Of a DNA stretch of 64,000 nt, positions 51,320 through 60,633 are shown one piece after another. This DNA is from Streptomyces sp. DH5. GTDB lineage: Bacteria; Actinomycetota; Actinomycetes; Streptomycetales; Streptomycetaceae. The stretch lies in assembly GCF_020873915.1 (NCBI RefSeq), contig NZ_JAHWGP010000012.1:62001-126000 (forward strand), written 5' to 3'. Each line of letters opens with the position of its first letter. The stretch's first letter is position 1. A program made the translations under genes and the position numbers. The notes under the pieces are model-generated. The model worked only from the letters and a program-made list of their open reading frames with translations. It was not told the DNA's origin and did not search any database.

Positions 51320-52198
51320 TCAGTGCACGGAGTGCGCCTCCTCGGGGAACGTCCCGCCCACGACGTCCTCGGCGAACGCCCTGGCCGCCCCGCTCATGAC
51401 CTCACGCAGGTCGGCGTACTGCTTGACGAACTTCGGCACCCGGCCCCCGGTGAGCCCGAGCATGTCGGTCCACACCAGCACCTGCGCGTCCGTCTGCGGC
51501 CCCGCACCGATCCCGACGGTGGGAATCTGCAGCACCCGGGTCACCTCGGCCGCCAGCTCCGCCGGGACCAGCTCCAGCACCACCGCGAACGCCCCCGCGT
51601 CCTGCACGGCCTTCGCGTCCCGCAGCAGCTGCTGCGCGGCCTCCTCGCCGCGGCCCTGGACCCGGTACCCCATCGCGTTCACCGACTGCGGGGTCAGCCC
51701 GATGTGGGCCATCACCGGGATGCCGGACTCCACCAGCAGCTCGATCTGCCGGTGGGAGCGCTCGCCGCCCTCCAGCTTCACGGCGCCCACGCCCGCCTCC
51801 TTGATCAGCCGGGTCGCCGAGCGCAGCGCCTGCACCGGACCCTCCTGGTAGGAGCCGAACGGCAGGTCGGCCACGATCAGGGCGCGCGAGGTGCCCCGGA
51901 CGACCGCGGCGGACAGCATGGTCATCTCGTCGAGGGTGACGGGCACGGTGGTCTCGTACCCGAGGTGGCAGTTGCCCGCGGAGTCGCCGACGAGCATGAC
52001 CGGGATGCCGGCCTCGTCGAACACGGACGCGGTCATCGCGTCGTACGCGGTGAGCATGGGCCACTTCTCGCCGCGCTCCTTGGCGAGGGCGATGTCACGG
52101 ACAGTGATGCGGCGCGAGCCCTTGCCCCCGTACAGCGTCTTGCCGCCGGAGGGGGAACCGGGTGCCGTCCCGGACTGGGCAGCCGAAAGCTGCGTCAT
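51320..52198 (-). CDS. panB: 3-methyl-2-oxobutanoate hydroxymethyltransferase
   Basis: The ATG at 52198 gives 292 aa. It makes ketopantoate from alpha-ketoisovalerate and methylene-THF, the first step of pantothenate synthesis. TIM-barrel motifs are present: MLTAYDAMTASVFDEAGI, VGDSAGNCHLGYETTVPVTLDEM (metal Asp; shortened here), VKLEGGE, MAHIGLTPQSVNAMGGY-like (here NAMGYRVQGR) and VPAELAAEVT with catalytic Glu in LELVP. It is monocistronic here; panC and panD are not adjacent. Confidence 0.96.
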   Translation of the reverse strand: MTQLSAAQSGTAPGSPSGGKTLYGGKGSRRITVRDIALAKERGEKWPMLTAYDAMTASVFDEAGIPVMLVGDSAGNCHLGYETTVPVTLDEMTMLSAAVVRGTSRALIVADLPFGSYQEGPVQALRSATRLIKEAGVGAVKLEGGERSHRQIELLVESGIPVMAHIGLTPQSVNAMGYRVQGRGEEAAQQLLRDAKAVQDAGAFAVVLELVPAELAAEVTRVLQIPTVGIGAGPQTDAQVLVWTDMLGLTGGRVPKFVKQYADLREVMSGAARAFAEDVVGGTFPEEAHSVH

Positions 52199-52353
52199 GG
52201 AACCGTCTCCCAACACGTCATCTCGAGGCGCCCTGACGGCGTCCCCGGACCACGTCCATGGTGGCACTTCGACCGGGCGAGGGCCAGAGGCAGCCCCGAG
52301 GCCCCCGCACCCGCAGGTGACGACCCGGAAATAACCGGGTAAAACGCCCGTGT

Positions 52354-52370
52354 TACGAGACGGTGTCGTA
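52354..52370. promoter_or_regulatory. Operator candidate for the MFS gene
   Basis: TACGAGAC-G-GTGTCGTA is a nearly perfect 8-1-8 inverted repeat 25 bases before the MFS start, with a possible -10 (TACGCT, 52382-52387) just after. The TetR gene downstream of the transporter is the likely ligand-controlled repressor. Confidence 0.6.
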
Positions 52371-52394
52371 TCGGAAATCGCTACGCTGGGCCAC

Positions 52395-53990
52395 ATGACC
52401 TCACCTGCCGCCACCACCCCTGCCCGCCGGGTCCCGGAAGCCGTGCACCGGCGCCGCTGGGCGATCCTGGGCGTGCTGATGCTGAGCCTGCTGATCGTCG
52501 TCCTCGACAACTCGATCCTGAACGTCGCCATCAAGACGATCTCCACCCCGGCCCCCACCGGCCTGGGCGCCACGCAGAGCGAGCTGGAGTGGGCGATCAA
52601 CTCCTACACGCTCGTCTTCGCCGGTCTGCTCTTCACCGCGGGGCTGCTGGGGGACCGGCTCGGCCGCAAGAAGGTGCTGATCGGCGGTCTGGCGGTGTTC
52701 GGCACCGGTTCGGCGCTCGCCGCGTTCTCCGGTTCACCGGCCGAGCTGATCGGCTTCCGCGCCGTGATGGGCCTCGGCGCGGCGTTCGTCATGCCGGCCA
52801 CCCTGGCCGTCCTGATGAACGTGTTCGAACGCCACGAGCAGCCGAAGGCCATCGGCATCTGGACCGGCGGCGTGGGCCTGGCCATCGCGATCGGCCCGAT
52901 CACCGGCGGACTGCTCCTGGACCACTTCTGGTGGGGCTCGGTGTTCCTGGTCAACGTGCCCATCGTCGTCCTCGCCGTCCCCCTCATGCTGTGGCTGATC
53001 CCCGACTCCCGCGACCCGAACCCCGGCCGGATCGACCCCGTCGGCGTCGTGCTGTCCGTCACCGGCCTGGTGCTGCTCGTCTACGGCATCATCAAGGGCG
53101 GCCAGCTCGCCGACTTCACCGACCCGACCGTGCTCGCCACCACGGGCGCCGGTCTCGCCGTGCTCGTCGCCTTCGTGGTGCACGAGAAGCGCAGCGACCA
53201 CCCGTCCGTCGACGTCACCTACTTCCGCGACAAGGTGTTCTCCGCGTCGATCGTCGCCATCACCCTGGTGTTCTTCGCCCTGATGGGCGTGACCTTCTTC
53301 GCGGTGTTCTACGTCCAGAGCGTGCGCGGCTACTCACCGCTGGAGACGGGCCTGCTGATGCTGCCGCTGGCCGTCGCGCAGTTCTACTTCGCCTCCCGGG
53401 CCCGCCTCCTGGTGGACCGTTTCGGCAACCGGGCCACCACGACCGCCGGCCTGCTGACGCTCGCGGCGACGCTGGCCGCGTTCGCCGTCCTGGACGGGGA
53501 CACCCCGATCTGGGTCCTGGAGGTCGTCTTCCTCCTGATGGGCACCGGCATGGCGCACGTCATGACGCCGGTCAGCGTCCTCGTCATGCAGGCGCTGCCG
53601 CGCGAGAAGGCGGGCTCGGCGTCCGCGCTCAGCAACACCTTCCGGCAGGTCGGCGGCGCCCTCGGCATCGCCGTGCTCGGCTCGGTGCTGTCCGCCGCCT
53701 ACCGCGGTGACATCGAGGACGACCTCGGTCCGCTGCCGCCCGGCACCCGGCACGCCGCGGGCGAGTCCATCGAGGCCACCCTGGCCGTCGCGGACCGCCT
53801 GGGCGCCCGCGGCGAGGCCCTGACCCGCGCGGCCGACGAGGCGTTCCTGCACGCGATGCACGTCACGGCGCTGTGGGGGGCGGGCATCGCGGTGCTGGGC
53901 GCGATCGTCGTCGCCGTGTATCTGCCCGGCCGGCCGTCGAGGTCCGAAGAGGACGACCACAGACAGGAGTTGGTCTCGACTGCGGACTGA
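52395..53990 (+). CDS. DHA2 family MFS drug transporter
   Basis: The ATG at 52395 gives 531 aa with about 14 membrane helices. Motif D1 [14 protein letters not shown] (about 37-50), motif [13 protein letters not shown] (about 85-96) and the antiporter motif [18 protein letters not shown] (about 158-174) mark an EmrB/QacA-type drug:proton antiporter. It is followed by a TetR gene, and an operator-like repeat precedes it, so transporter and regulator form one unit. Confidence 0.94.
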   Translation: MTSPAATTPARRVPEAVHRRRWAILGVLMLSLLIVVLDNSILNVAIKTISTPAPTGLGATQSELEWAINSYTLVFAGLLFTAGLLGDRLGRKKVLIGGLAVFGTGSALAAFSGSPAELIGFRAVMGLGAAFVMPATLAVLMNVFERHEQPKAIGIWTGGVGLAIAIGPITGGLLLDHFWWGSVFLVNVPIVVLAVPLMLWLIPDSRDPNPGRIDPVGVVLSVTGLVLLVYGIIKGGQLADFTDPTVLATTGAGLAVLVAFVVHEKRSDHPSVDVTYFRDKVFSASIVAITLVFFALMGVTFFAVFYVQSVRGYSPLETGLLMLPLAVAQFYFASRARLLVDRFGNRATTTAGLLTLAATLAAFAVLDGDTPIWVLEVVFLLMGTGMAHVMTPVSVLVMQALPREKAGSASALSNTFRQVGGALGIAVLGSVLSAAYRGDIEDDLGPLPPGTRHAAGESIEATLAVADRLGARGEALTRAADEAFLHAMHVTALWGAGIAVLGAIVVAVYLPGRPSRSEEDDHRQELVSTAD

Positions 53991-54033
53991 GAGGGGGGAC
54001 AATCACCGCAGCCCACCGAAAGGACCCGAGGAC

Positions 54034-54654
54034 GTGAGCCCGTCCGGCACCGCCCCCCGGCAGGAGGGATCCGCGAGGGGCCGCCCCCGCAGCGAGGCGA
54101 CCGAACGCGCCATCATCGAGTCGGTGATGGCGCTCCTGGAGGACGGCGTGCCCCTCGCGGAGCTCTCCATCGAACGCATCGCCCGCACCGCGGGCGTCGG
54201 CAAGGCCACCATCTACCGCCGCTGGAGCGGCAAGGAGGAACTCTTCGTCGACGTCATGCGCGCCGCCGAGCCACCGGACCCCGAACTCCCCGGCACCTCC
54301 GTGCGCGACGACCTCGTCGTCCTGCTGGAGTCCCTGCGGCTGCGCGGCCTGGCGGGCAGGACCTCGGCGATCCTGCACCACGTGCACGCCCAGACGAAGA
54401 GCAGCCCCAACCTCTGGGCCGCCTACCACGACACCGTCATCGTGCCGCGGCGACGGCTCTGCCTCGAGGTGCTGCGCCGGGGCCAGGAGAACGGCGAACT
54501 ACGCTCCGACACCGACGTGGAACTCCTCAACGACATCGTCGTCGGCCCCCTCCTCGTCCGCACCCTCCTGCGTCCCGACGCCGACCTCCCGGACGACCTC
54601 GCCGAACGTGTCGTGGACACCCTCCTGCAGGGCCTACGCCCCGTCAGCGGCTAG
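54034..54654 (+). CDS. TetR/AcrR family regulator of the MFS unit
   Basis: A GTG at 54034 begins a 206-aa protein. The HTH spans about 25-70 (AIIESVMALLEDGVPLAELS, IARTAGVGKATIYRRW). The C-terminal domain is of the TetR_C_16/11-like all-helical kind (DDLVVLLESLRLRGLAGR). It lies 43 bases after the transporter and is probably co-transcribed, repressing the operator at 52354. Confidence 0.93.
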   Translation: MSPSGTAPRQEGSARGRPRSEATERAIIESVMALLEDGVPLAELSIERIARTAGVGKATIYRRWSGKEELFVDVMRAAEPPDPELPGTSVRDDLVVLLESLRLRGLAGRTSAILHHVHAQTKSSPNLWAAYHDTVIVPRRRLCLEVLRRGQENGELRSDTDVELLNDIVVGPLLVRTLLRPDADLPDDLAERVVDTLLQGLRPVSG

Positions 54655-54836
54655 TCGTCCCGTGCGCGTTTCGTCACAGACGGCGCTTTCACCACCCCCG
54701 CCCGGAACTGCCCGAGCGTCCCCGTACGTCCTCGCCGGAGTAGGGCCGCCGAGCGGCGGCGAGAGCGGAGCCGCTCATCCCCTAGGGTCTTCACCAACGG
54801 GGTGACGGTGTGCACGGCAGGTTGTGAGGCGACGGT

Positions 54837-55889
54837 ATGGCGCAGCAGGCGTACATGACGGAGACGGACGGCGGCGGCTCGGAGCCCGAGCGCCCGGTCT
54901 CCCCGTTCCGGCGCCTGCTGGACCGCCTGGGCAGAGGGTGGCGCGGCGACCGCCGCATCTGGCGCCGGGGACTCGTCCTGGCAGTCTGCGCGGCCCTGCT
55001 GGCCCTGGTCATGCTGGCCCACTCCCGCATCCCGAACCGGATCGGCAACCTCGGCAGCCTGATCGAGACGTTCCTGCCCTGGCTGGGCCTGTTCATCCCG
55101 GTCCTGCTCCTCCTCGCACTGGTCCGCAAGTCGGCGACGGCACTGATCGCGACGATCCTCCCGGTGGCCGTCTGGCTGAACCTCTTCGGCGGTCTGCTCA
55201 GCGACAAGAACGTGCCCGGCGGCGACCTGACGGTGGTCACGCACAACGTCAACGCCGACAACCCCGACCCCACGCGCACGGCCCGCGACGTCGCCGCGGC
55301 GGGCGCGGACGTGCTGGCCCTGGAGGAGCTGAAGGCGTCGCAGGTACCCGCCTACGAGTCCGCGCTGGCGTCGGCGTACGAACACCACGCGGTGGTGGGA
55401 ACCGTCGGCCTGTGGAGCAAGTACCCGCTGACCGGCGTGAAGGCGGTCGACATCCGCCTCGGCTGGAAGCGTGCGATGCGGGCCACGGTCTCCTCACCCG
55501 CCGGCCAGGTCGCCGTCTACGTCGCCCACCTGCCCTCGGTACGGGTGAAGATGGAGGCCGGCTTCACGGCCCGGCAGCGCGACAAGAGCGCCGACGCGCT
55601 GGGGGAGGCCATCGCCGAAGAACCCCTGGAGAACGTCGTCCTGCTCGGCGACCTGAACGGCACGATGAACGACCGCGCCCTGAACGCCGTCACCTCCCAG
55701 ATGCGCTCCACCCAGGGCGCCGTGGGCAGCGGCTTCGGCTTCAGCTGGCCGGCGTCGTTCCCGATGGCGCGGATCGACCAGATCCTGGTCAGGGGCGCCG
55801 AGCCGGAAAGCTCCTGGACCCTCCCGGCCACGGCCAGCGACCACCTCCCGGTCGCGGCCCGCGTCACGCTCGCGACACCGTCGGACTGA
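54837..55889 (+). CDS. Membrane-anchored endonuclease/exonuclease/phosphatase (EEP) protein
   Basis: This 350-aa protein has three membrane helices (about 47-62, 79-99 and 104-122). An extracellular EEP domain follows, with VVTHNVNADN (about 133-142), LALEELKASQV (catalytic Glu), VVLLGDLNGTMND (about 265-277) and the final ASDHLPVAARV. Such enzymes are phosphodiesterases acting on nucleic acids, lipids or sugar phosphates; none can be chosen here. The ATG lies seven bases after GAGGCGAC. Confidence 0.9.
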   Translation: MAQQAYMTETDGGGSEPERPVSPFRRLLDRLGRGWRGDRRIWRRGLVLAVCAALLALVMLAHSRIPNRIGNLGSLIETFLPWLGLFIPVLLLLALVRKSATALIATILPVAVWLNLFGGLLSDKNVPGGDLTVVTHNVNADNPDPTRTARDVAAAGADVLALEELKASQVPAYESALASAYEHHAVVGTVGLWSKYPLTGVKAVDIRLGWKRAMRATVSSPAGQVAVYVAHLPSVRVKMEAGFTARQRDKSADALGEAIAEEPLENVVLLGDLNGTMNDRALNAVTSQMRSTQGAVGSGFGFSWPASFPMARIDQILVRGAEPESSWTLPATASDHLPVAARVTLATPSD

Positions 55890-56513
55890 GCGGGCTGGGC
55901 CGGGGCGGGCACGGGGCGTTGCGCAGCCCGGTGCCGGCGGGGGCGTGCACCCCGGCGCCGCACCGGCTGCCCGGCGTTGGTGTGGGCCGGGAAGTTCGCG
56001 CAACCCGGTACCAGCGGGGTGCCGTCGCGCTCACCCTCCCTCACTCTCGGCTTCGCTCGAGCGGGATGCACCCCCATCGCCCCAGCGGCACGATTGTCCC
56101 CGGAGGGCGGCGGCATGACTGCCCGCTACGGCGTGTGGCGGGGCACGATTGCCCGCGGATGGCGGATGGCGGATGGCGGATGGCGGATGGCGGATGGCGG
56201 ATAGCGGGTGGCGGGTGGCGGGTGGCGGGAGCCCGACTGCCCGCGGACGAGGGACGGCGGGTGGGGGTGTGGTCGCCGGCGGCGGGGAGGGGACGGGGCG
56301 GGAGTGGCCGCCCGCAGTGGCCGGCGCGTCCGCACCGATCAGCCCCACCGGGCGACACTCTCGCGCCGGTCCGAGGACGGACACCCCCGACGCGGCCCCG
56401 CACCACCCACCCACCACAGGCGCCACCCAAGCCCTCACCGGAGGGAAAGCGGCGCCGCAGGCATCCACCCACCACCCCGCAGGCGACCGTCCGCGCCCCT
56501 CGACCGACCACCG
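55890..56513. other. Repeat-bearing intergenic region before nadE end
   Basis: No gene is evident. Near-copies of GCGCARCCCGGTRCCRGCGG occur at about 55924 and 55997. The heptanucleotide array at 56157-56226 lies here too, flanked by repeated GGCACGATTG words (56088, 56142). The rest is GC-rich filler without codon structure. Confidence 0.5.
56157..56226. repeat. 7-bp tandem repeat, ten units
   Basis: Six GGATGGC units, one GGATAGC and three GGGTGGC follow without interruption. The period is not a multiple of three, and no gene spans it. Confidence 0.95.
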
Positions 56514-58280
56514 TCAGCCGACCGTCCGCGCCCCCTCGCGCCAGCCGTTGGTGACGGGCAGGCGGCGGTCCTTGCCGAAGCCCTTCGGGGAGATCTTGGT
56601 CCCCGGCGGATACTGCCGCCGCTTGTACTCCGCCCGGTCCACCATCCGCAGCGTCTTCGCCACCAGCTCCGCGTCGAACCCGGCCGCCACGATCTCGTCG
56701 GCGCCCCGGTCCCGGTCCACGTACAGCGCCAGGATTGCGTCCAGCACCGGATAGTCCGGCAGCGAGTCCGTGTCCACCTGCCCCGGCCGCAGCTCCGCGC
56801 TCGGCGGCTTGGAGATCGAGTTCTCCGGAATCGGCGGTGTCTGCCCCCGCTCCACCGCCGCCCGGTTGCGCCACTCCGCCAGCTGGAACACCGACGTCTT
56901 GTAGACGTCCTTGATCGGCCCGTACGCCCCGACCGAGTCCCCGTACAGCGTCGAGTACCCGACCGCCAGCTCCGACTTGTTCCCGGGAGCCAGCACGATG
57001 TGCCCCTCCTGGTTGGAGATCGCCATCAGCAGCGTCCCCCGCAGCCGCGACTGCAGGTTCTCCTCCGCGAGCCCCGTCAACCCCAGCGACCCCATGTAAG
57101 CGTCGAACATCGGCTCGATCGCGACGGTCCGGTAGTTCAGCCCCGTGCGTCGCGCCAGCTCCGCCGCGTCGTCCTTCGAGTGCTCGGAGGAGTACTTCGA
57201 GGGCATGGACACGCCGTACACGTTCTCCGCCCCCACCGCGTCACAGGCGATCGCGGCGACCAGCGCCGAGTCGATCCCCCCGGACAGCCCGATCAGCACG
57301 GACCGGAACCCGTTCTTCGTGACGTACGCCCGAAGTCCCACAACCAGTGCCGAGTACACCTCCTCGTCGTCGTCGAGCCGCTCGGCGCACCCCCCGGCGG
57401 GCTCCGCCTCGTACGCGGGCACGGGCTCCTCGGACAGCACGAGCCGGTCGATCCGCAGACCGTCGTCGACCACACCCACCGGCGCGTCGGCGGCCGCCGC
57501 GGGCAGCTCGAGGTCGACCACGACACACGCCTCGGCGAACTGCGGCGCACGCGCCACGACCTCGCCGTCACCGTCCACCACGATGGAGTCCCCGTCGAAG
57601 ACGAGCTCGTCCTGCCCGCCCGTCGTCGCCAGGTACGCGGTGGTGCACCCGGCCTCCTGCGCACGCTTGCGCACCAGCTCAAGCCGGGTGTCGTCCTTGT
57701 CCCGCTCGTACGGCGAGGCGTTGATCGACAGCAGCAGCCCGGCCCGCGCCGAACGCGCCGCCGGTACCCGGCCCCCGTCCTGCCACAGGTCCTCACAGAT
57801 GGCGAGGGCGACGTCCACACCCCGCACCCGCACCACCGGCATGGTGTCACCGGGCACGAAGTACCGGAACTCGTCGAAGACGCCGTAGTTGGGCAGGTGG
57901 TGCTTGGCGTAGGTCAGCGCCACCTCACCCCCGTACAGCACGGCCCCCGCGTTCTGCGGGGCGCCGGCCGGCTGCCCGTACCGGGGCTGGGCGGCGGCGC
58001 TGCGGTCGAGGTAGCCGACGATCACCGGGAGCTCCCCGAAGCCCTCCTCGGCGAGCCGCGCGGCGAGGGAGCGCAGCGCGGCACGCGAGGCTTCTACGAA
58101 GGTCGACCGGAGAGCGAGGTCCTCGACGGGATACCCGGTCAGCACCATCTCCGGGAACGCCACGAGGTGCGCTCCCTGTTCGGCGGAGTGCCGGGTCCAG
58201 CGGACAATCGTTTCGGCGTTGCCGGCGAGGTCACCGACGCGCGAGTCGATCTGGTTCAGGGCGAGACGTAGTTGAGGCAC
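56514..58280 (-). CDS. nadE: Glutamine-dependent NAD+ synthetase
   Basis: GTG at 58280 (VPQLRLALNQID) gives 588 aa; TACACT lies seven bases before it, so the message is probably leaderless. The N-terminal nitrilase-like glutaminase has the triad in FPEMVLTGYP (Glu), YAKHHLPNYG (Lys) and AICEDLW (Cys). The C-terminal synthetase has the P-loop LSGGIDSAL and GTLLMAISNQEGH, APGNKSELAVGY. It amidates deamido-NAD to NAD using glutamine. An ATG seven codons upstream (MTITLGR) is a less likely start. Confidence 0.95.
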   Translation of the reverse strand: MPQLRLALNQIDSRVGDLAGNAETIVRWTRHSAEQGAHLVAFPEMVLTGYPVEDLALRSTFVEASRAALRSLAARLAEEGFGELPVIVGYLDRSAAAQPRYGQPAGAPQNAGAVLYGGEVALTYAKHHLPNYGVFDEFRYFVPGDTMPVVRVRGVDVALAICEDLWQDGGRVPAARSARAGLLLSINASPYERDKDDTRLELVRKRAQEAGCTTAYLATTGGQDELVFDGDSIVVDGDGEVVARAPQFAEACVVVDLELPAAAADAPVGVVDDGLRIDRLVLSEEPVPAYEAEPAGGCAERLDDDEEVYSALVVGLRAYVTKNGFRSVLIGLSGGIDSALVAAIACDAVGAENVYGVSMPSKYSSEHSKDDAAELARRTGLNYRTVAIEPMFDAYMGSLGLTGLAEENLQSRLRGTLLMAISNQEGHIVLAPGNKSELAVGYSTLYGDSVGAYGPIKDVYKTSVFQLAEWRNRAAVERGQTPPIPENSISKPPSAELRPGQVDTDSLPDYPVLDAILALYVDRDRGADEIVAAGFDAELVAKTLRMVDRAEYKRRQYPPGTKISPKGFGKDRRLPVTNGWREGARTVG

Positions 58281-58358
58281 GCGCCCCAGTGTAATCGTCA
58301 AACCGACGCGATGTCTCGGAGTCCCAGCGCTGCCAAGACCGGCGGAGACCCGGCACCG

Positions 58359-58991
58359 CTACGGTCGGCGGGCCGCCGCCCCCCGCTCCTCCAGCATCCC
58401 CTCCATCAGCGCGATCTCCGACTCCTGCCCTTCCACCATCCCCCGCGCGAGCCGCTTCTCGACCCCGACCTCGCAAGCGCTCACACACCCCTGCGCCATG
58501 TGGACCCCACCCCTGTGGTGGTCCGTCATGAGCTGGAGGTAGAAGATCTCCGCCTGCTTCCCGTTCAGCGTCCCCAGCCGTTTCATCTCGGCGTTCGTCG
58601 CCATCCCCGGCATCAGCGCCCCGTCCGCGTCGGAGGCGGAGGCGCTGTCACCCATGCCCATCCAGGTCATGGGCGGATCCGCGGACACCTTGGGCAGCTC
58701 CCACAGGTCGAGCCAGCCGAGCATCATGCCCCGCTGGTTGGCCTGCGTCTGGGCGATGTCGTAGGCGAGCCGCCGGACCTCCTCGTCGTCCGTCCGGTCC
58801 CGCACGATGTACGACATCTCCACGGCCTGCTGGTGGTGCACGGCCATGTCCCGGGCGAACCCCGCGTCCGCCGAGTCCGCGGCCGGCACGACAGCCGACG
58901 ACCCCTTGTCCCCGGCCACCGCGTAGGTGATCGCACCGGCCGCGACGAGCGCCGTCACCGCGGCCCCGGCGATCAGTCCGAACTGCCTCAC
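58359..58991 (-). CDS. DUF305 family protein
   Basis: A GTG at 58991 overlaps the stop of the DUF3105 gene (GTGA), giving 210 aa. An N-terminal membrane anchor (VRQFGLIAGAAVTALVAAGA) precedes a DUF305 domain with the ferritin-like His pattern: FARDMAVHHQQAVEM (about 48-62) and LMTDHHRGGVHMAQG (about 148-162), plus many Met. These proteins bind copper or silver, and are often exported next to copper-handling genes. Coupling to DUF3105 is the standard actinobacterial arrangement. Confidence 0.93.
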   Translation of the reverse strand: MRQFGLIAGAAVTALVAAGAITYAVAGDKGSSAVVPAADSADAGFARDMAVHHQQAVEMSYIVRDRTDDEEVRRLAYDIAQTQANQRGMMLGWLDLWELPKVSADPPMTWMGMGDSASASDADGALMPGMATNAEMKRLGTLNGKQAEIFYLQLMTDHHRGGVHMAQGCVSACEVGVEKRLARGMVEGQESEIALMEGMLEERGAAARRP

Positions 58992-59653
58992 TTGGTCAGC
59001 CCGTTGGTGCACGCGGCCCCGGGCTCGGGCGTCTGCTCGCCCTGGACGAACTTCTCGAGGAACGCGTCCACGGCCGGGTCGTCCGCCCCCGTCACCGTCC
59101 GCTGGTGCCCCCAGGCGGTCAGCAGCAGCGGCTCCTTCTGCCCGTCCACGGGGCTCATGAACGTGTACGGCGTCTTCTTCACCTTCGCGGCCAGGGCGTC
59201 CACGTCGGCCTTGTCGGCGCCGGCGTTGTACGTCACCCACACGGCACCGTGCTCCAGCGAGTGCACGGCATTGGTGTTCCTGATCTCGTCGGGGTAGACG
59301 TCCCCGTTGCAGTTCATCCACACCGGGTTGTGGTCACCGCCCACCGGGGGAGTGGCGGGGTAGTCCACGGCCTCGGTCATGTGGTCGCGCCCCAGCTCGC
59401 CCTCCCAGGCGCGTACACCGTCCTTGCCGGTGACGAACTTGCCCGCGTTCTTCGCGTCACCCGCCGTGCTGCCGCCTCCGTCGTCCGACTGCGACTGGAC
59501 GAGCACCACACCACCGACGGCGAGCCCGGCGACGACCGCCACACTGGCGGCGATGACGAGGATCCGGTTGCGGCGCTCGCGGGCCTTCTCGGCGCGGCGC
59601 ATCTCCTCTATGCGTGCCGTGCGTGCCGCGCTGCTCTTCTTGGCGGAGCCCAT
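58988..59653 (-). CDS. DUF3105 family membrane protein
   Basis: The 221-aa protein has a basic N-terminus, one helix (about 30-53) and an extracellular DUF3105 domain with PPVGGDHNPVWMNC (about 101-114), AVHSLEHGAVWVTYN (about 129-143) and AWGHQ. His and Cys residues suggest metal binding. It is co-transcribed with and overlaps the DUF305 gene; the pair is thought to handle copper in actinobacteria, but direct evidence is limited. Confidence 0.92.
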   Translation of the reverse strand: MGSAKKSSAARTARIEEMRRAEKARERRNRILVIAASVAVVAGLAVGGVVLVQSQSDDGGGSTAGDAKNAGKFVTGKDGVRAWEGELGRDHMTEAVDYPATPPVGGDHNPVWMNCNGDVYPDEIRNTNAVHSLEHGAVWVTYNAGADKADVDALAAKVKKTPYTFMSPVDGQKEPLLLTAWGHQRTVTGADDPAVDAFLEKFVQGEQTPEPGAACTNGLTK

Positions 59654-59762
59654 GGGCGTGTCCTTCGGGGGAGGCGGGGGACGAACGGATCAGCTGATCG
59701 TAATGGGGAAGGCGGGGCGAGTCGTAGGGGGCAACGAAATCAGAAACGGCCCCGCTCCCCGA

Positions 59763-59871
59763 CCGAACCCGCACCCGCTCCCCGACCGGACCCGAACCGG
59801 ATCCCCAACCGAACCCGCACCCGCTCCCCGACCGGACCCGAACCGGATCCCCAACCGAACCCGGACCCGCA
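59763..59871. repeat. 46-bp tandem repeat, two full copies and a part
   Basis: Units beginning CCGAACCCGCACCCGCTCCC start at 59763 and 59809, with a partial third at 59855. The two full copies are identical. They lie upstream of the nsrR promoter. Confidence 0.92.
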
Positions 59872-59917
59872 CGCAACCTCCACACCCCCATAATTTGAAC
59901 CCTCGATTCGCATTACC

Positions 59918-59923
59918 TACCCT
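59918..59923 (+). promoter_or_regulatory. -10 element of nsrR (leaderless)
   Basis: TACCCT, six bases, then ATG at 59930. Confidence 0.6.
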
Positions 59924-59929
59924 GCTGGT

Positions 59930-60373
59930 ATGCGGCTCCTGCGCTCCACCGACCTGGCTCTCCGGGTCCTCATGCGCCTCGCCGTGACCGGCGAATCCAA
60001 CCCCACCACCCGCGACGTGGCGGCGGCCATGGACGTGCCGTACACCCATGCCGCCAAGGTCGTCGCCGAACTCCAGCACATGGGCCTGCTCACGGCCCGG
60101 CGCGGCAGGGGTGGCGGCCTGGGGCTGACGGAGGAGGGCCGCACCGCCTCGGTGGGCGCCCTGGTCCGCGCCTTCGAGGGCGAGGGGGACGTCGTCGACT
60201 GCGAGGGCACGGCTGGTTCGGCCCCCTGCCCACTGAGCTCCGCCTGCCGGCTGCGCGGCGCCCTGCGCCGGGCCCAGGAGGCGTTCTACGCCACGCTCGA
60301 CCCGATCACGGTCGCGGACATCGTCGCCGACCCGACCGGCCCCCTCCTGCTGGGCATCTCGCCGAGACCGTGA
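59930..60373 (+). CDS. nsrR: Rrf2 family regulator NsrR
   Basis: This 147-aa protein has an Rrf2 winged helix (LRSTDLALRVLMRLAV, TTRDVAAAMDVPYTHAAKVV, shortened) and three Cys spaced as in NsrR: about Cys91, Cys99 and Cys105 (VDCEGTAGSAPC, then SSACRLR). It binds a 4Fe-4S cluster that reacts with nitric oxide and represses NO detoxification genes such as flavohaemoglobin. No hmp gene is adjacent, so targets are elsewhere in the genome. Confidence 0.93.
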   Translation: MRLLRSTDLALRVLMRLAVTGESNPTTRDVAAAMDVPYTHAAKVVAELQHMGLLTARRGRGGGLGLTEEGRTASVGALVRAFEGEGDVVDCEGTAGSAPCPLSSACRLRGALRRAQEAFYATLDPITVADIVADPTGPLLLGISPRP

Positions 60374-60633
60374 GACTCCGCGAGATCCTCGCCCGTGACG
60401 GGCGAGACCCTCGCCGTGACGCGCACGGCCTCGCACAGGCAAGATGGACACCGAAGCGGTACACCTGTCGTGTGCCAGATGTTCGACCCGCCGCCGGTGG
60501 GCCGATCAAGGTCGGCAACGCGTATGAAACGCTGGTGTGGTGGGATGCCCGTGTGCCCGCTCGGACGCCCGCCCGCCTCCCGTGGCGCGGGCGCGGACAG
60601 GCGGCCTGACCGGCAAGGATGGGGAAGCGGAAG

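Noticed and set aside
60370-60633. Gene in the gap before glnA2
   Set aside because: The frames here are short and unlike proteins; the region is more likely promoter and leader.
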